Shown here: positions 53,296-61,806 of the stretch, piece after piece
Position numbering within the stretch: position 1 is the stretch's first letter
How the letters are laid out: each line of letters starts with the position of its first letter
DNA from: Lentilitoribacter sp. Alg239-R112
Lineage (GTDB): Bacteria; Pseudomonadota; Alphaproteobacteria; Rhizobiales; Rhizobiaceae
Assembly: GCF_900537175.1 (NCBI RefSeq)
Contig: NZ_LS999833.1
Coordinates: forward strand, 2,046,001-2,110,000
Length of the DNA: 64,000 nt
Direction of reading: 5' to 3'
Notes under the pieces: model-generated
Database searches by the model: none
What the model saw: the letters and a program-made list of their open reading frames with translations, nothing else
What the model was told of the DNA's origin: nothing
Translations under genes and position numbers: made by a program

Positions 53296-53307
53296 AAACA
53301 TATGTTT
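53296..53307. promoter_or_regulatory. Palindrome in the TRAP/Lrp divergent promoter region
   Basis: AAACATATGTTT is a perfect 12-bp palindrome 43 bases upstream of the Lrp-type start, in an A/T-rich 240-base divergent region. It is a candidate operator for that regulator. Chance palindromes are common in such composition, so this is weak. Confidence 0.35.
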
Positions 53308-53350
53308 ATTCACTAATTATTGGGTCATATGAGCGAGACTGCGATTAATC

Positions 53351-53803
53351 ATGGATAAAATAGATCGAAATATAGTCGAAACATTGCAGAAAGATAGTTC
53401 GTTATCCCAAAGACAATTGGCGGATAAGGTCAATCTATCTCAAAATGCCTGCTGGAGACGATTGCAAAAATTAAATGAGACTGGTGTCATTGTTGGATCG
53501 ACTGTTTTGTTAGACCGTGAAAAACTTGGTCTGGGTCTCGTTGTTTTCATGATGGTCAAGACACGGCACCACTCTGCTGAGTGGCTGGCTACGTTTCGAC
53601 GATCCGTTTTACTAATACCTGATGTGGTGGATTTTTTTCGAATTGGCGGAGAATATGACTACATGATCAAAGTTATCACCGAAGACATGAGCTCCTACGA
53701 TGTAGTTTACCAACGCCTTATTACAGCTGTTGAGCTCGATTCCGTAACATCATATTTTTCAATGGAAGCAATTGTTGAACAGAGGCCATTAAAGATAGTA
53801 TAA
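53351..53803 (+). CDS. Lrp/AsnC-family regulator
   Basis: This 150-residue regulator has HTH DSSLSQRQLADKVNLSQNACWRRLQ and the RAM ligand domain with GLVVFMMVKTRHHSAEW, DFFRIGGEYDYMIKV and the closing VTSYFSMEAIVEQRPLK. It is divergent from the TRAP-OsmC-P450-aminotransferase operon and probably controls it in response to an amino acid or related acid. That fits with the aminotransferase in the operon. Confidence 0.9.
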   Translation: MDKIDRNIVETLQKDSSLSQRQLADKVNLSQNACWRRLQKLNETGVIVGSTVLLDREKLGLGLVVFMMVKTRHHSAEWLATFRRSVLLIPDVVDFFRIGGEYDYMIKVITEDMSSYDVVYQRLITAVELDSVTSYFSMEAIVEQRPLKIV

Positions 53804-54123
53804 ACTTGATGGACTACACTTTGCATCGCATTCCGACGTCCATGTGCCCCAGGAAAAAAGTTAGACATAACTCCTATGTCCTCATAACTTTACCAACTTG
53901 TATATGAGTAGTCTTCTGATTTATCGCAACTTCACGATGTCTGCTGTTGATATGTCAGCCGAAGTAAAATCGTCAATTCTGGTAGGAAACTGAGTGCCAA
54001 AGGCAGACATTCTAGCCATCGGATTCGATACTATATGTTCTAATTTCCGGATTGAAGCAGAAACGGCAATATAAATGTTGCTGTTTTGTTTGATTTCATT
54101 GGTTACCATACATCTAATTGGTT

Positions 54124-54450
54124 CTATGCTAAAATTTCCTCGCATTTTTCATCTCTTTTGAAAAAGATGTAATAGAACGCTGGTGCAGCAATCAGTGTTT
54201 GGACTGATGCAAAGAATTGATCGCTTATTAATGGTAGCATACTAAGAATAGTTGTTGCTGTAGCTTGAATATCTGGTCGTAACCTTGATTTAGATGAATT
54301 AACGATAGCCTCCTTCAATTTCAACCTTCTGTACGAACAAAATCAATTTCTTAGACAAGTACGATACCCTTTTCAATCAACATTCCTGAAAGGCTCAGTG
54401 AGCCAAATAATGCTGTGAAACAGCATGAAAGATAAGCCGCTAGTAGTTCA
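54124..54450 (-). pseudogene. C-terminal remnant of an RND efflux pump
   Basis: Read on minus, broken pieces match the conserved end of AcrB-type pumps: LFGSLSLSGMLIEKGIVLV then a TAA, EIDFVRTEG, a frameshift, then KEAIVNSSKSRLRPDIQATA and TILSMLPLISDQFFAS. It ends APAFYYIFFKRDEKCEEILA. At least one nonsense codon, one frameshift and a short internal deletion are visible, and the other 900 residues are absent. The pump is dead. Confidence 0.75.
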
Positions 54451-54807
54451 ATGGCCACTCCATTTGTTTCCATTGGTAAAAGCTATCTTGGGGTTTTGAG
54501 TTATTTTAAAACCAATCATTTTGTGAAAACTGATTTGGGATAGGTAATCGATTTTACCAATAATATCACAAATATTGGTACTAATAATTCTGCGCAAGAA
54601 GATGCAATTATTGGTTATTTCATGAGAATAAAAAACTTACTATTCTATCCAGAGTATCACTTTTAATACTTTTCAACCGAGGTTAAATAGATGATCATTT
54701 AGATATTGATTTTGGGGAGCTGTTTTACAACGAGGTAAATGGTGTGCTTTCCATTTTTAATAATTCATATCCAGTTTTTATGGTTGTAGATAGTATTAGA
54801 GGTATAA
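54451..54807. other. A/T-rich spacer before the orphan GntR gene
   Basis: About 350 bases with no recognisable gene. Decayed coding sequence of the RND pump may extend into its left part. The right part should hold the promoter of the GntR-type gene, whose start is preceded by AGAGGT. Confidence 0.35.
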
Positions 54808-55449
54808 ATGAATAGCTCTGAAAAATCCTTTGCTTCTATGAATGCATCAGAAAAAACCCTCACAATACTACATGAACGAATAATAGGTGGTCATTACAAA
54901 CTAAATGATTATATGAACCCACGCGACTTATGCGAGGATCTTAAAGTCAGTCCAGTCCCAGTGCGCGAAGCTTTAATCAGGTTATCTGAACGTCAACTAC
55001 TTGAATGGGATCGTAACCGAGGCTTCCGAATTGCTCGCTTAGAAATTCGTGATGTGATGTCGGTTTATGAGCAATTACAATCTCTATATTGTAATGGCAT
55101 AACCCGCCTATCACAAGCAGCCGGTGAGTTTAATGACTCAGAACTTTCGGAAGTTGTGAATGCAGAACCTAATGCATTAGACAAAAATATTGAGATGTTT
55201 ACACGGAATGTTTTAACCCCAAGAGAACAGTTGAGGGCGGGAATACTCTGGAATCAACTTTGGTACATACGATTGAAAATACTGAAAAACGGAGGAATGA
55301 TGATAAGAACGGCCTCCGATATAACACAATTAAAATTGGCTATACTAAATGGGCAGTTTAGCGAAGCATCCGAAATCTGTGAACGTTCATTTCGCGATAC
55401 CAGCCAGGATGTAATTAATATGATGGCAATAGATGGTTGGGCAAATTAA
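54808..55449 (+). CDS. Orphan GntR-family regulator
   Basis: This protein of 213 residues has a winged HTH: IIGGHYKLNDYMNPRDL, CEDLKVSPVPVREALIRLSE and the wing WDRNRGFRIARLE. The C-terminal helical domain lacks the clear metal His residues of typical FCD domains (only weak similarity is seen), so the ligand is unclear. No catabolic gene is adjacent on its strand: the RND remnant lies to the left and the paralogue pair to the right. Its target may have been lost. Confidence 0.8.
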   Translation: MNSSEKSFASMNASEKTLTILHERIIGGHYKLNDYMNPRDLCEDLKVSPVPVREALIRLSERQLLEWDRNRGFRIARLEIRDVMSVYEQLQSLYCNGITRLSQAAGEFNDSELSEVVNAEPNALDKNIEMFTRNVLTPREQLRAGILWNQLWYIRLKILKNGGMMIRTASDITQLKLAILNGQFSEASEICERSFRDTSQDVINMMAIDGWAN

Positions 55450-55529
55450 CACGCGACAAACATTTCCAATCTGCAATAGGCACGTCAGATAGTGCTATTA
55501 TTGATCGAAAATCAATTTCAGTTAAATTC

Positions 55530-56513
55530 TCATGAAACATTGTAGAGTTCTCGCGTTCTTGCCAGAACATCATCTAATCGGTCTTCAAAGCCCACGAACC
55601 AAGGCTGTTTGCGCAGATCATCTTCGTTTTCAACATTACCGATGCTTGTTAAACCTGGCCTGCTCGACCAATTGTCAAAGGCTTCCATCAACAGCCGAAC
55701 TAAAGGGTTGTCAGATGTGAAATCTTCCCCAATTTGACCACGGTCATTCATTTCCATCTCGTAATGGGATTGACTAACAGCTCTTGCGTGGGCCCACGTG
55801 ATCGAAGACTTCTCTTCAGGACTAACTTTATCCAGAAATAGAATTGACGCCTTTTCTATTTTCGCATGATCCTGCATTCCAGGAGGAACGGCCTTATCAT
55901 AGCTATCAGCTAACCGTGAAGGACCGCTATACCTTCCCATCGCCAAGCCTTGTTGCTGAACCATTAGTGATTTTGCGGTTCTTTGCTCTAGATCAGTGAA
56001 TACGCCACCTTCATTACTAGCGACGGCATGAAGCGCTCTGCGATCAAGTTCGCCAAATAATGAATTCTTATCAATACCTTCAAATGTATTCTTTTCAAAT
56101 GGTTGACCATTTTCGGCCATTCGTTCATACTTAATATCAAGGTTTGCTCGCACGGCTTGAGCAACTTCTAGAAATGGGCGATTTTGTGAAAATGGTTGAG
56201 CCGCGGGATTTTCAATCGCCGAAGCCAGGTTAGCGACGGAGTAACCCTCCCGGGCAGGGAAGAACTGTTCGTACTTGCTAGGAATTACATTGTTAGCTTG
56301 GTTGACCTTTGAAATTGAAAAAAGTGCGTCAACTGATAGTGACACTTTTGAAGCCTCAGATGACAATTGCCGCCCGTTGGCCTGACCATTTTGACGTTGA
56401 TCTGGTGTTATGGGTCCTGATTGGCTTAATGATGATGTTTTCTCAACATTAGCAAGGTCGCGAAGTAGATAATGCTGAGAACCACCAAGTCCAGTAATGG
56501 ATGACATAGACAT
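55530..56513 (-). CDS. Hypothetical protein, paralogue 2 of a tandem pair
   Basis: This 327-residue soluble protein without signal peptide belongs to no family I recognise. It shares long runs with the preceding gene: SSITG.GGSQHYLLR, SSEASKVSLSVDALFSISK, NVIPSKYEQFFPAREG, ALHAVASNEGG and RKQPWFVGFEDRLD. The N-terminal 65 residues are Ser/Gln-rich and probably disordered; the rest is mixed with several acidic helices. The start MSMSSITG at 56513 lies one base after the stop of its twin and has a GGAG site inside that gene's end. Confidence 0.7.
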   Translation of the reverse strand: MSMSSITGLGGSQHYLLRDLANVEKTSSLSQSGPITPDQRQNGQANGRQLSSEASKVSLSVDALFSISKVNQANNVIPSKYEQFFPAREGYSVANLASAIENPAAQPFSQNRPFLEVAQAVRANLDIKYERMAENGQPFEKNTFEGIDKNSLFGELDRRALHAVASNEGGVFTDLEQRTAKSLMVQQQGLAMGRYSGPSRLADSYDKAVPPGMQDHAKIEKASILFLDKVSPEEKSSITWAHARAVSQSHYEMEMNDRGQIGEDFTSDNPLVRLLMEAFDNWSSRPGLTSIGNVENEDDLRKQPWFVGFEDRLDDVLARTRELYNVS

Positions 56514-56514
56514 C

Positions 56515-57489
56515 TTAATCTCCAACACCGTAAAGCTCTTTAGCTCTCAAAATGGCGGCGTCAAGCTGGTCCTCAAAGCCCACGAACCAAGGCTGTCTGC
56601 GTAAGTCATTTTCATTTTCTACATTGCCTCCACCCATTACACCCGGCCTATCTGGCCAAGTATCGAGGGCTGCTTTGATAAGCTGTACCAGTGGGTTTTC
56701 TGAGGTTAGGTTCTCAGCATCAAGTCCATGCTTACTCATTTCCATCTCGTAGGTCCATTGGTTCACTGCCCTAGTATGCGCCCATGAGATAGTTGATTTC
56801 TCTTCAACACCAACTTTATCTAAAAATTCAACGGCGTACTTTGATTGATCAGGTTGTCCAGTGGCTGGGTGAGAATAATTACCCGCCAATCGTGTTGGGC
56901 CATTATACGAGCCTGTTGCTAGCCCAAATTGTTGACTCATATACATTTTTGCGATTCGTTGCTCTTTTTCGGAGAAAATGCCACCTTCATTACTTGCGAC
57001 AGCATGTAATGCCCGTCGGTCAAGTTCGCCATAAAGTGACGCATGGTCAACGCCTTCAAAACTTGAACTATCGAATGGTTTTCCGCTTTCGATCATTTTC
57101 TCATATTTACTATCAAGGTTTGCTCGTGCAGCTTGAGCGACTTCTGGAAATGGGCGATTCTGCGAAAATGGTTGAGCCGCGGGATTTTCAACACCTAAAG
57201 CCAAATTAGCGACGGAGAATCCCTCTCTGGCAGGAAAGAACTGCTCGTACTTGCTAGGAATTACATTGTTAGCTTGATTGACCTTTGAAATTGAAAAAAG
57301 TGCATCAACTGATAGTGATACTTTTGAGGCCTCAGATGACAATCGCTGCCCGTTGGCCTGACCATTCTGACGCTGATTTGGTGTTACAGGTTCTGACTGG
57401 TCTGATGATGAAGTTTTTTCTATATTGGCAAGGCTGCGAAGCAGATAATGCTGCGAACCACCATATCCAGTTATCGATGACATCGGCAT
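56515..57489 (-). CDS. Hypothetical protein, paralogue 1 of a tandem pair
   Basis: This 324-residue protein is the upstream twin. The first 130 residues are almost the same in the two, apart from scattered substitutions; the middle (residues 130-260) has diverged most, as in LYGELDRRALHAVASNEGG kept but YNGPTRLAGNYSHP against YSGPSRLADSYDKA. Both end in a conserved WFVGFEDQLD block. The start at 57489 is chosen for the shared M-P/S-MSSITG beginning and a GGAA site. Function unknown; possibly a secreted or surface cargo of the adjacent exporter, but nothing proves it. Confidence 0.7.
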   Translation of the reverse strand: MPMSSITGYGGSQHYLLRSLANIEKTSSSDQSEPVTPNQRQNGQANGQRLSSEASKVSLSVDALFSISKVNQANNVIPSKYEQFFPAREGFSVANLALGVENPAAQPFSQNRPFPEVAQAARANLDSKYEKMIESGKPFDSSSFEGVDHASLYGELDRRALHAVASNEGGIFSEKEQRIAKMYMSQQFGLATGSYNGPTRLAGNYSHPATGQPDQSKYAVEFLDKVGVEEKSTISWAHTRAVNQWTYEMEMSKHGLDAENLTSENPLVQLIKAALDTWPDRPGVMGGGNVENENDLRRQPWFVGFEDQLDAAILRAKELYGVGD

Positions 57490-57597
57490 ATTTTTCCAAT
57501 CAGAGGAGTAAAACGGAGTGATACTCTTACAATACAACTTTGAGCTGGTGTGGGACTTATGTTTACATCATTTTTACTATCGAAATACTTCATATTA

Positions 57598-57625
57598 ATG
57601 TGGCGGAAAATAACTTCCGCCACAT
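57598..57625. terminator. Perfect stem-loop, possible bidirectional terminator
   Basis: ATGTGGCGGAA at 57598-57608 and TTCCGCCACAT at 57615-57625 form a perfect 11-bp stem with a 6-base loop. It lies just after the stop of the secreted-protein gene and before the promoter region of the paralogue pair. No strong U run flanks it on either strand, so termination may be only partial. Confidence 0.55.
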
Positions 57626-57636
57626 CAAATTCAAAC

Positions 57637-58065
57637 CTAATCGAGTTCTAACTCGACACTAAAGTCACCGTCTGATCCGAAGCTGACTGAGGTAAAATTA
57701 TGGCTGCAAGTGATGCCGCTGCTACTTTTTGTCGTGAACACTTGCGGATAGTTCCATGGTCCAGACAATGAACTTCGTAGACGCGATATTTGGAACCTGC
57801 AATAACGGCCATTATCATCACGCTCATATTCTACACGACAAGAAACTGATGTTGAAAACGGACTAGTGACATTCGAAGTTTCAGATTGACCGGATAGGAT
57901 ATCAGGCCATGGATCCGCCCACGAACCTGTGCAAGATGTGCTAGATTGATATTCGATGGTAGTGTTTGTATTATTGATGACTTTTGCATCAACTCTCGGT
58001 CCAGCATAAGCCAAAGCTGGCATGCTGGCAAGTACAAGTGTGATAATAAGCATTTTCTTAAACAT
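57637..58065 (-). CDS. Small secreted protein with four cysteines
   Basis: This 142-residue protein has a clear signal peptide, MFKKMLIITLVLASMPALAYA, cut after AYA. The mature 121 residues are beta-rich with four Cys (SSTSCTGSW, VSCRVEY, RYCRFQI, GITCSHNF) that can form two disulfides in the periplasm or outside. No family is recognised. It is divergent from the export operon across a 290-base region carrying an inverted repeat. An exported effector, adhesin or toxin-like factor are all possible. Confidence 0.72.
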   Translation of the reverse strand: MFKKMLIITLVLASMPALAYAGPRVDAKVINNTNTTIEYQSSTSCTGSWADPWPDILSGQSETSNVTSPFSTSVSCRVEYERDDNGRYCRFQISRLRSSLSGPWNYPQVFTTKSSSGITCSHNFTSVSFGSDGDFSVELELD

Positions 58066-58230
58066 ATCGTTTCCTCAATTCCTGAATTTAACAATTGTTG
58101 ACTTAACTGGATTGATAACAACAGCTTGATCACGCGTTTACTGAAGTAAAAAACCAGCGCTTAATGTAGGGCTTAGAAGTGCTCTACAACTCATCAATAT
58201 CAAGATTGAAAAACTTTTAAACCCTTATAA

Positions 58231-58286
58231 ACATTATATAAAATACGCCTCAGATTTTATATAATGTGATCCAAATTTTATAAAAT
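58231..58286. promoter_or_regulatory. Inverted repeat and palindrome in the exporter divergent promoter
   Basis: ACATTATATAAAAT at 58231-58244 and its exact complement ATTTTATATAATGT at 58254-58267 are 14-bp arms around a 9-base spacer. A further perfect palindrome ATTTTATAAAAT lies at 58275-58286. They stand 70-125 bases upstream of the exporter start and 166-221 bases upstream of the secreted-protein start. They could bind a regulator that controls both directions. Confidence 0.55.
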
Positions 58287-58355
58287 GAATATAAATTGTT
58301 TGGCTCAATTAAAGCGTATAATTGGCAGTTCACGTTGCCACTATAAGAGCAAAAC

Positions 58356-59060
58356 ATGTTAGAAATTGTGAGCGTTTCCAAGAACTATGCCATTCGCAAC
58401 GGAACAGTTCCCGTACTTAAAGATGTGTCTTCAACCATCAATGATGGAGAGTTATGTGCACTCACGGGCACTTCAGGTTCTGGTAAAACAACACTACTGA
58501 ACCTAATTGGTTCACTTGATAAGCCAACAAACGGCACAATCAAACTCAATGGCATAGATATTACGCAACTGGACACCAATGATGTAGCTCACGTTCGGAA
58601 CGAACTGATCGGCTTTGTGTTCCAATCATTTCATTTGTTGGCTCGCCTCACAGCCAAGGACAACGTTGCATTGCCATTAATTTATAGAGGTATTCAAAAA
58701 ACAAAACGGCGAGACTTAGCATTCAACGCTCTAAAAAAGGTGGGGCTTCATAGCTTTGGCGAGCGCTTTCCTGATGAACTATCGGGTGGACAAAGACAAC
58801 GAGTGGCCATTGCTCGCGCCCTCGTGGGAAACCCTCCGCTGCTTCTTGCCGACGAACCTACGGGCAATCTTGATAGTCGGTCAGCTAATGACATCATGTC
58901 GCTTTTTCAAGCAATCAACAAAGATGCCGGTGTAACCATTCTTATCGTCACACATGACCCGACAATTGCTGCGCGTTGCCCACGTCGAATTGTGATGCGT
59001 GATGGTCGTATCTTCGATGATAATCATGACAATCTAAAGCAAGTTGCAGGTTTACCATGA
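58356..59060 (+). CDS. MacB/LolD-type ABC exporter ATPase
   Basis: This 234-residue ATPase has Walker [20 protein letters not shown] near residue 38, Q-loop [14 protein letters not shown], signature [14 protein letters not shown], Walker [14 protein letters not shown] and H-loop IVTHD. The LIGSLDKPT and [10 protein letters not shown] forms are typical of the MacB class that transports outward or handles lipoproteins. It overlaps the permease gene by 4 bases. It powers the tripartite exporter. Confidence 0.92.
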   Translation: MLEIVSVSKNYAIRNGTVPVLKDVSSTINDGELCALTGTSGSGKTTLLNLIGSLDKPTNGTIKLNGIDITQLDTNDVAHVRNELIGFVFQSFHLLARLTAKDNVALPLIYRGIQKTKRRDLAFNALKKVGLHSFGERFPDELSGGQRQRVAIARALVGNPPLLLADEPTGNLDSRSANDIMSLFQAINKDAGVTILIVTHDPTIAARCPRRIVMRDGRIFDDNHDNLKQVAGLP

Positions 59061-60241
59061 GAAAATCCTCTCTTCGCGTTTCATTGGAAGTTATACTGGA
59101 TTCATGCGGGAATATTGGTTCTCTCAAAGCTAGAAGTGCTTTAGCCCTTATTGGCGTCGCTATAGGCACCGCTGCTGTAATCGCAATGCTACACGTAGGC
59201 CATAACGCTAGGATAGAAGCATTGCGCCAATTTGAGAAAATGGGCACCGATTTAATTAACATTCTACCCGGCACAAGAGAAGGAGAGTTTTCTGATCTTA
59301 CCGTCAATGACATACAAAAAATATCATCTCTCGAATTTGGCATAAATGCAGTAGCGGCAATATCAAGAACAAGCGCAAATATTCGCGTTGGCAATAGAGA
59401 AATTGGAGCGAGCGGTCTAGCCGTATCAGATGAATTTTACTCAATTCTTGGGACCGAACTACATAAAGGACGAGTGACAACACACCTCGATGACTCGCAA
59501 GCATTTGTCATTCTCGGATCAGGTCTAGCTCAGCAGCTTGAAAACATAAATGGGCAGCCAGTTGAACTGTGGTCACAAATCACGGTAGATCGTCAGATTT
59601 TCAAAGTTGTTGGCATATTTCGCCCAATCATTGCCAATATGGTTTTGGGTATTGATCTTAACAACTCGCTTGTTGTCGCAATTAATGGCGCCCGCCGTCT
59701 GGGAGCACAACCTGGTTTTAGCTCAATAGCAGCACGCCTTGCCCCGAATGTAGATGATCGCCACGCATCGCTAAAAATGCAAGAGTATTTAGGTGCTGGG
59801 ACGAACATCCAGACAGCGCGCCAACTCATTTCGGGCGTTCAAGAACAGATGAAAATATACAGCATTCTTCTTCTGGCGATTGGCGCGGTTTCACTCGTCG
59901 TTGGAGGTGTAGGGATTATGAATGTTATGCTGATGAATGTAGTTGAAAGACGGCACGAGATCGGGCTCAGACAAGCTCTTGGCGCACGCCAAGGCGACAT
60001 TCGTCTTATGTTTCTAATTGAAGCGCTTTTATTATCTAGCGCCGGAAGTATCGGCGGAATTGTAATCGGATCTGTGGCAGCATGGATTTTTACTCATTTT
60101 TCAAATTGGCAATTCAGTTCGTCGCCCTTCGCATTACCACTTGGCATAGCCATGGCGTGCAGTGTCGGGCTTTTTTTCGGGAGTTACCCTGCCATTCGCG
60201 CGGCCAAGCTTGACCCTGTTACTGCATTAAGGAGCCAATAA
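59057..60241 (+). CDS. MacB-like FtsX-domain permease
   Basis: This 394-residue protein has an N-terminal helix (residues about 22-45), a periplasmic domain of about 200 residues, and three C-terminal helices within the FtsX domain: LLAIGAVSLVVGGVGIMNVMLM, the loop RRHEIGLRQALGARQGDI and the last helices. In MacB the ATPase and permease are one chain; here they are two proteins. It transports or extrudes substrate from the periplasm by mechanical action with the adaptor and outer-membrane channel. Confidence 0.9.
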   Translation: MRKSSLRVSLEVILDSCGNIGSLKARSALALIGVAIGTAAVIAMLHVGHNARIEALRQFEKMGTDLINILPGTREGEFSDLTVNDIQKISSLEFGINAVAAISRTSANIRVGNREIGASGLAVSDEFYSILGTELHKGRVTTHLDDSQAFVILGSGLAQQLENINGQPVELWSQITVDRQIFKVVGIFRPIIANMVLGIDLNNSLVVAINGARRLGAQPGFSSIAARLAPNVDDRHASLKMQEYLGAGTNIQTARQLISGVQEQMKIYSILLLAIGAVSLVVGGVGIMNVMLMNVVERRHEIGLRQALGARQGDIRLMFLIEALLLSSAGSIGGIVIGSVAAWIFTHFSNWQFSSSPFALPLGIAMACSVGLFFGSYPAIRAAKLDPVTALRSQ

Positions 60242-61803
60242 TGCAGCAGTTTTTAGGGTATAAAAAAGCTGAGCCGCAACCACATTTAAAAACAACATTT
60301 AGGTCACTGGCTCTCGCCATTTTGGTGATCGGTTCCGCTGATGCTCAAAATAACATTCCAATCCCTCAACCACGTGATGTCGAAGTTGATAAGACTTCTA
60401 AAGTTGCTTCGGCACCCGTTCCTATCCCAGCTGATCGACCGATAGATGGTCCTGCTATTTCAGGTAATGCGATTACATTAGCAGATGCGATTTTCATCGG
60501 CCTTAGAGAAAACCGAACAATAAAAAGTGCATACATCAACCGAACAGCTCAAAGATTTGACCTGAAAATTAAAAACGACGCGTTTAAACCAAGATATGGA
60601 GTATCAGGGTCACTTGTTAGGCAAAATATTGGCACGCGAGGATCAACTACGATTGATGTATCACCAAGTGTCAGTTTAAAGACACAAACTGGGGCAAAGT
60701 TTGAATTTGCATGGGTGAATAGTTCTACACTCGCCAGCAATTTGAACAACTTTTCATCTGTCGCTGAACTAAGTTTTGAGCAACCACTTCTGCGTGGAGC
60801 GGGCCAAAATGTAAACTTGGCACCTATCAAACAGGCACATCTTGCAGAGCAGGCAAACAAACAAAAACTGAAGGCAACGGTCGCAGAGGTAATAGGTGCA
60901 ATCATCTTTGCCCACCGAGATCTTTTGCTATCACAAAAAGAACTAGCTCTTGCAAAATCTTCTGCACGCCGTGCGGAAGAACTGCTTTCGATAAATGATG
61001 CACTTATAAAAGCTGGGCGAATGGCTGCGGTTGAGGCAGTACTAGCTGAAGCTGATTTGGAAAACCAAAGATTGCGGATACTACAAGATGAACAACGTGT
61101 TGCAGCAGCTCAATTAGCGCTCCTCAATTTATTAGCCTTGGATCTGGACACGCCTATTGTTGCAAAAGAAAGCATGACACCTAAACAAGTTCCACTAAAC
61201 ATTCAAAAACTGATGATGGTCGCATTTGTGATGCGTCCAGATTATTTAAGCCAATTATATACAATTGAACAAAGTAGGTTAGGTTTAAGAGTAGCTGAAA
61301 ATGAAAAACTTTGGGACCTTAGTCTGTTTGCTCGTGGTCGTTTTGGTTTTCAAACCCAGAGCTCACGACCAAACGAAAAAGTCCAAGACGCAAGTATTGG
61401 TTTTCGATTTACAATCCCATTTAATGACCCCGCCCCTCAACAAAAATATTTGCAATCATCTACGAATTTGGAACTAGCGGATATTCGTTTGAAAGAAATC
61501 AAACAAGGTATAGAGACGCAAATAAGAGGATCTGCGAACGAAGTTGAGATTTTATGGAAACAAATCGGAATTGCTGAGAAAGCTCTAAAGCTCGCGGAAC
61601 TGGTCGTTGACATTGAAAAATCCAAACTAAAGGCCGGTCGGTCTTCAACGTTTCAGGTACGTACTTTGGAAGACACATTAAGAGAAAGCGAAATACAGCT
61701 ACTCAGGGCTCAGGTTGGTTACTTTAATGCTCTAACAAGGCTCGATCTACAGTTGGGAACGACTTTGGATACATGGCGCATTGACTTACGTGATGGAGGA
61801 TAA
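60241..61803 (+). CDS. TolC-family outer-membrane efflux protein
   Basis: This 520-residue protein has a signal-like region LAILVIGSADAQNN near residues 24-37 after a charged N-terminus, followed by a Pro-rich linker. The coiled-coil repeats of TolC occupy residues about 190-310 and 400-500: LLLSQKELALAKSSARRAEELLSI and KALKLAELVVDIEKSKLKAGRSSTFQV. It forms the outer channel of the export complex. It begins one base before the permease stop. Confidence 0.9.
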   Translation: MQQFLGYKKAEPQPHLKTTFRSLALAILVIGSADAQNNIPIPQPRDVEVDKTSKVASAPVPIPADRPIDGPAISGNAITLADAIFIGLRENRTIKSAYINRTAQRFDLKIKNDAFKPRYGVSGSLVRQNIGTRGSTTIDVSPSVSLKTQTGAKFEFAWVNSSTLASNLNNFSSVAELSFEQPLLRGAGQNVNLAPIKQAHLAEQANKQKLKATVAEVIGAIIFAHRDLLLSQKELALAKSSARRAEELLSINDALIKAGRMAAVEAVLAEADLENQRLRILQDEQRVAAAQLALLNLLALDLDTPIVAKESMTPKQVPLNIQKLMMVAFVMRPDYLSQLYTIEQSRLGLRVAENEKLWDLSLFARGRFGFQTQSSRPNEKVQDASIGFRFTIPFNDPAPQQKYLQSSTNLELADIRLKEIKQGIETQIRGSANEVEILWKQIGIAEKALKLAELVVDIEKSKLKAGRSSTFQVRTLEDTLRESEIQLLRAQVGYFNALTRLDLQLGTTLDTWRIDLRDGG

Positions 61804-61806
61804 TGA

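Noticed and set aside
53804..54123. A gene in the stretch after the Lrp-type regulator
   Set aside because: A 74-codon minus-strand frame at 53921-54145 overlaps the stop of the RND remnant and shows no family or ribosome site; treated as non-coding.
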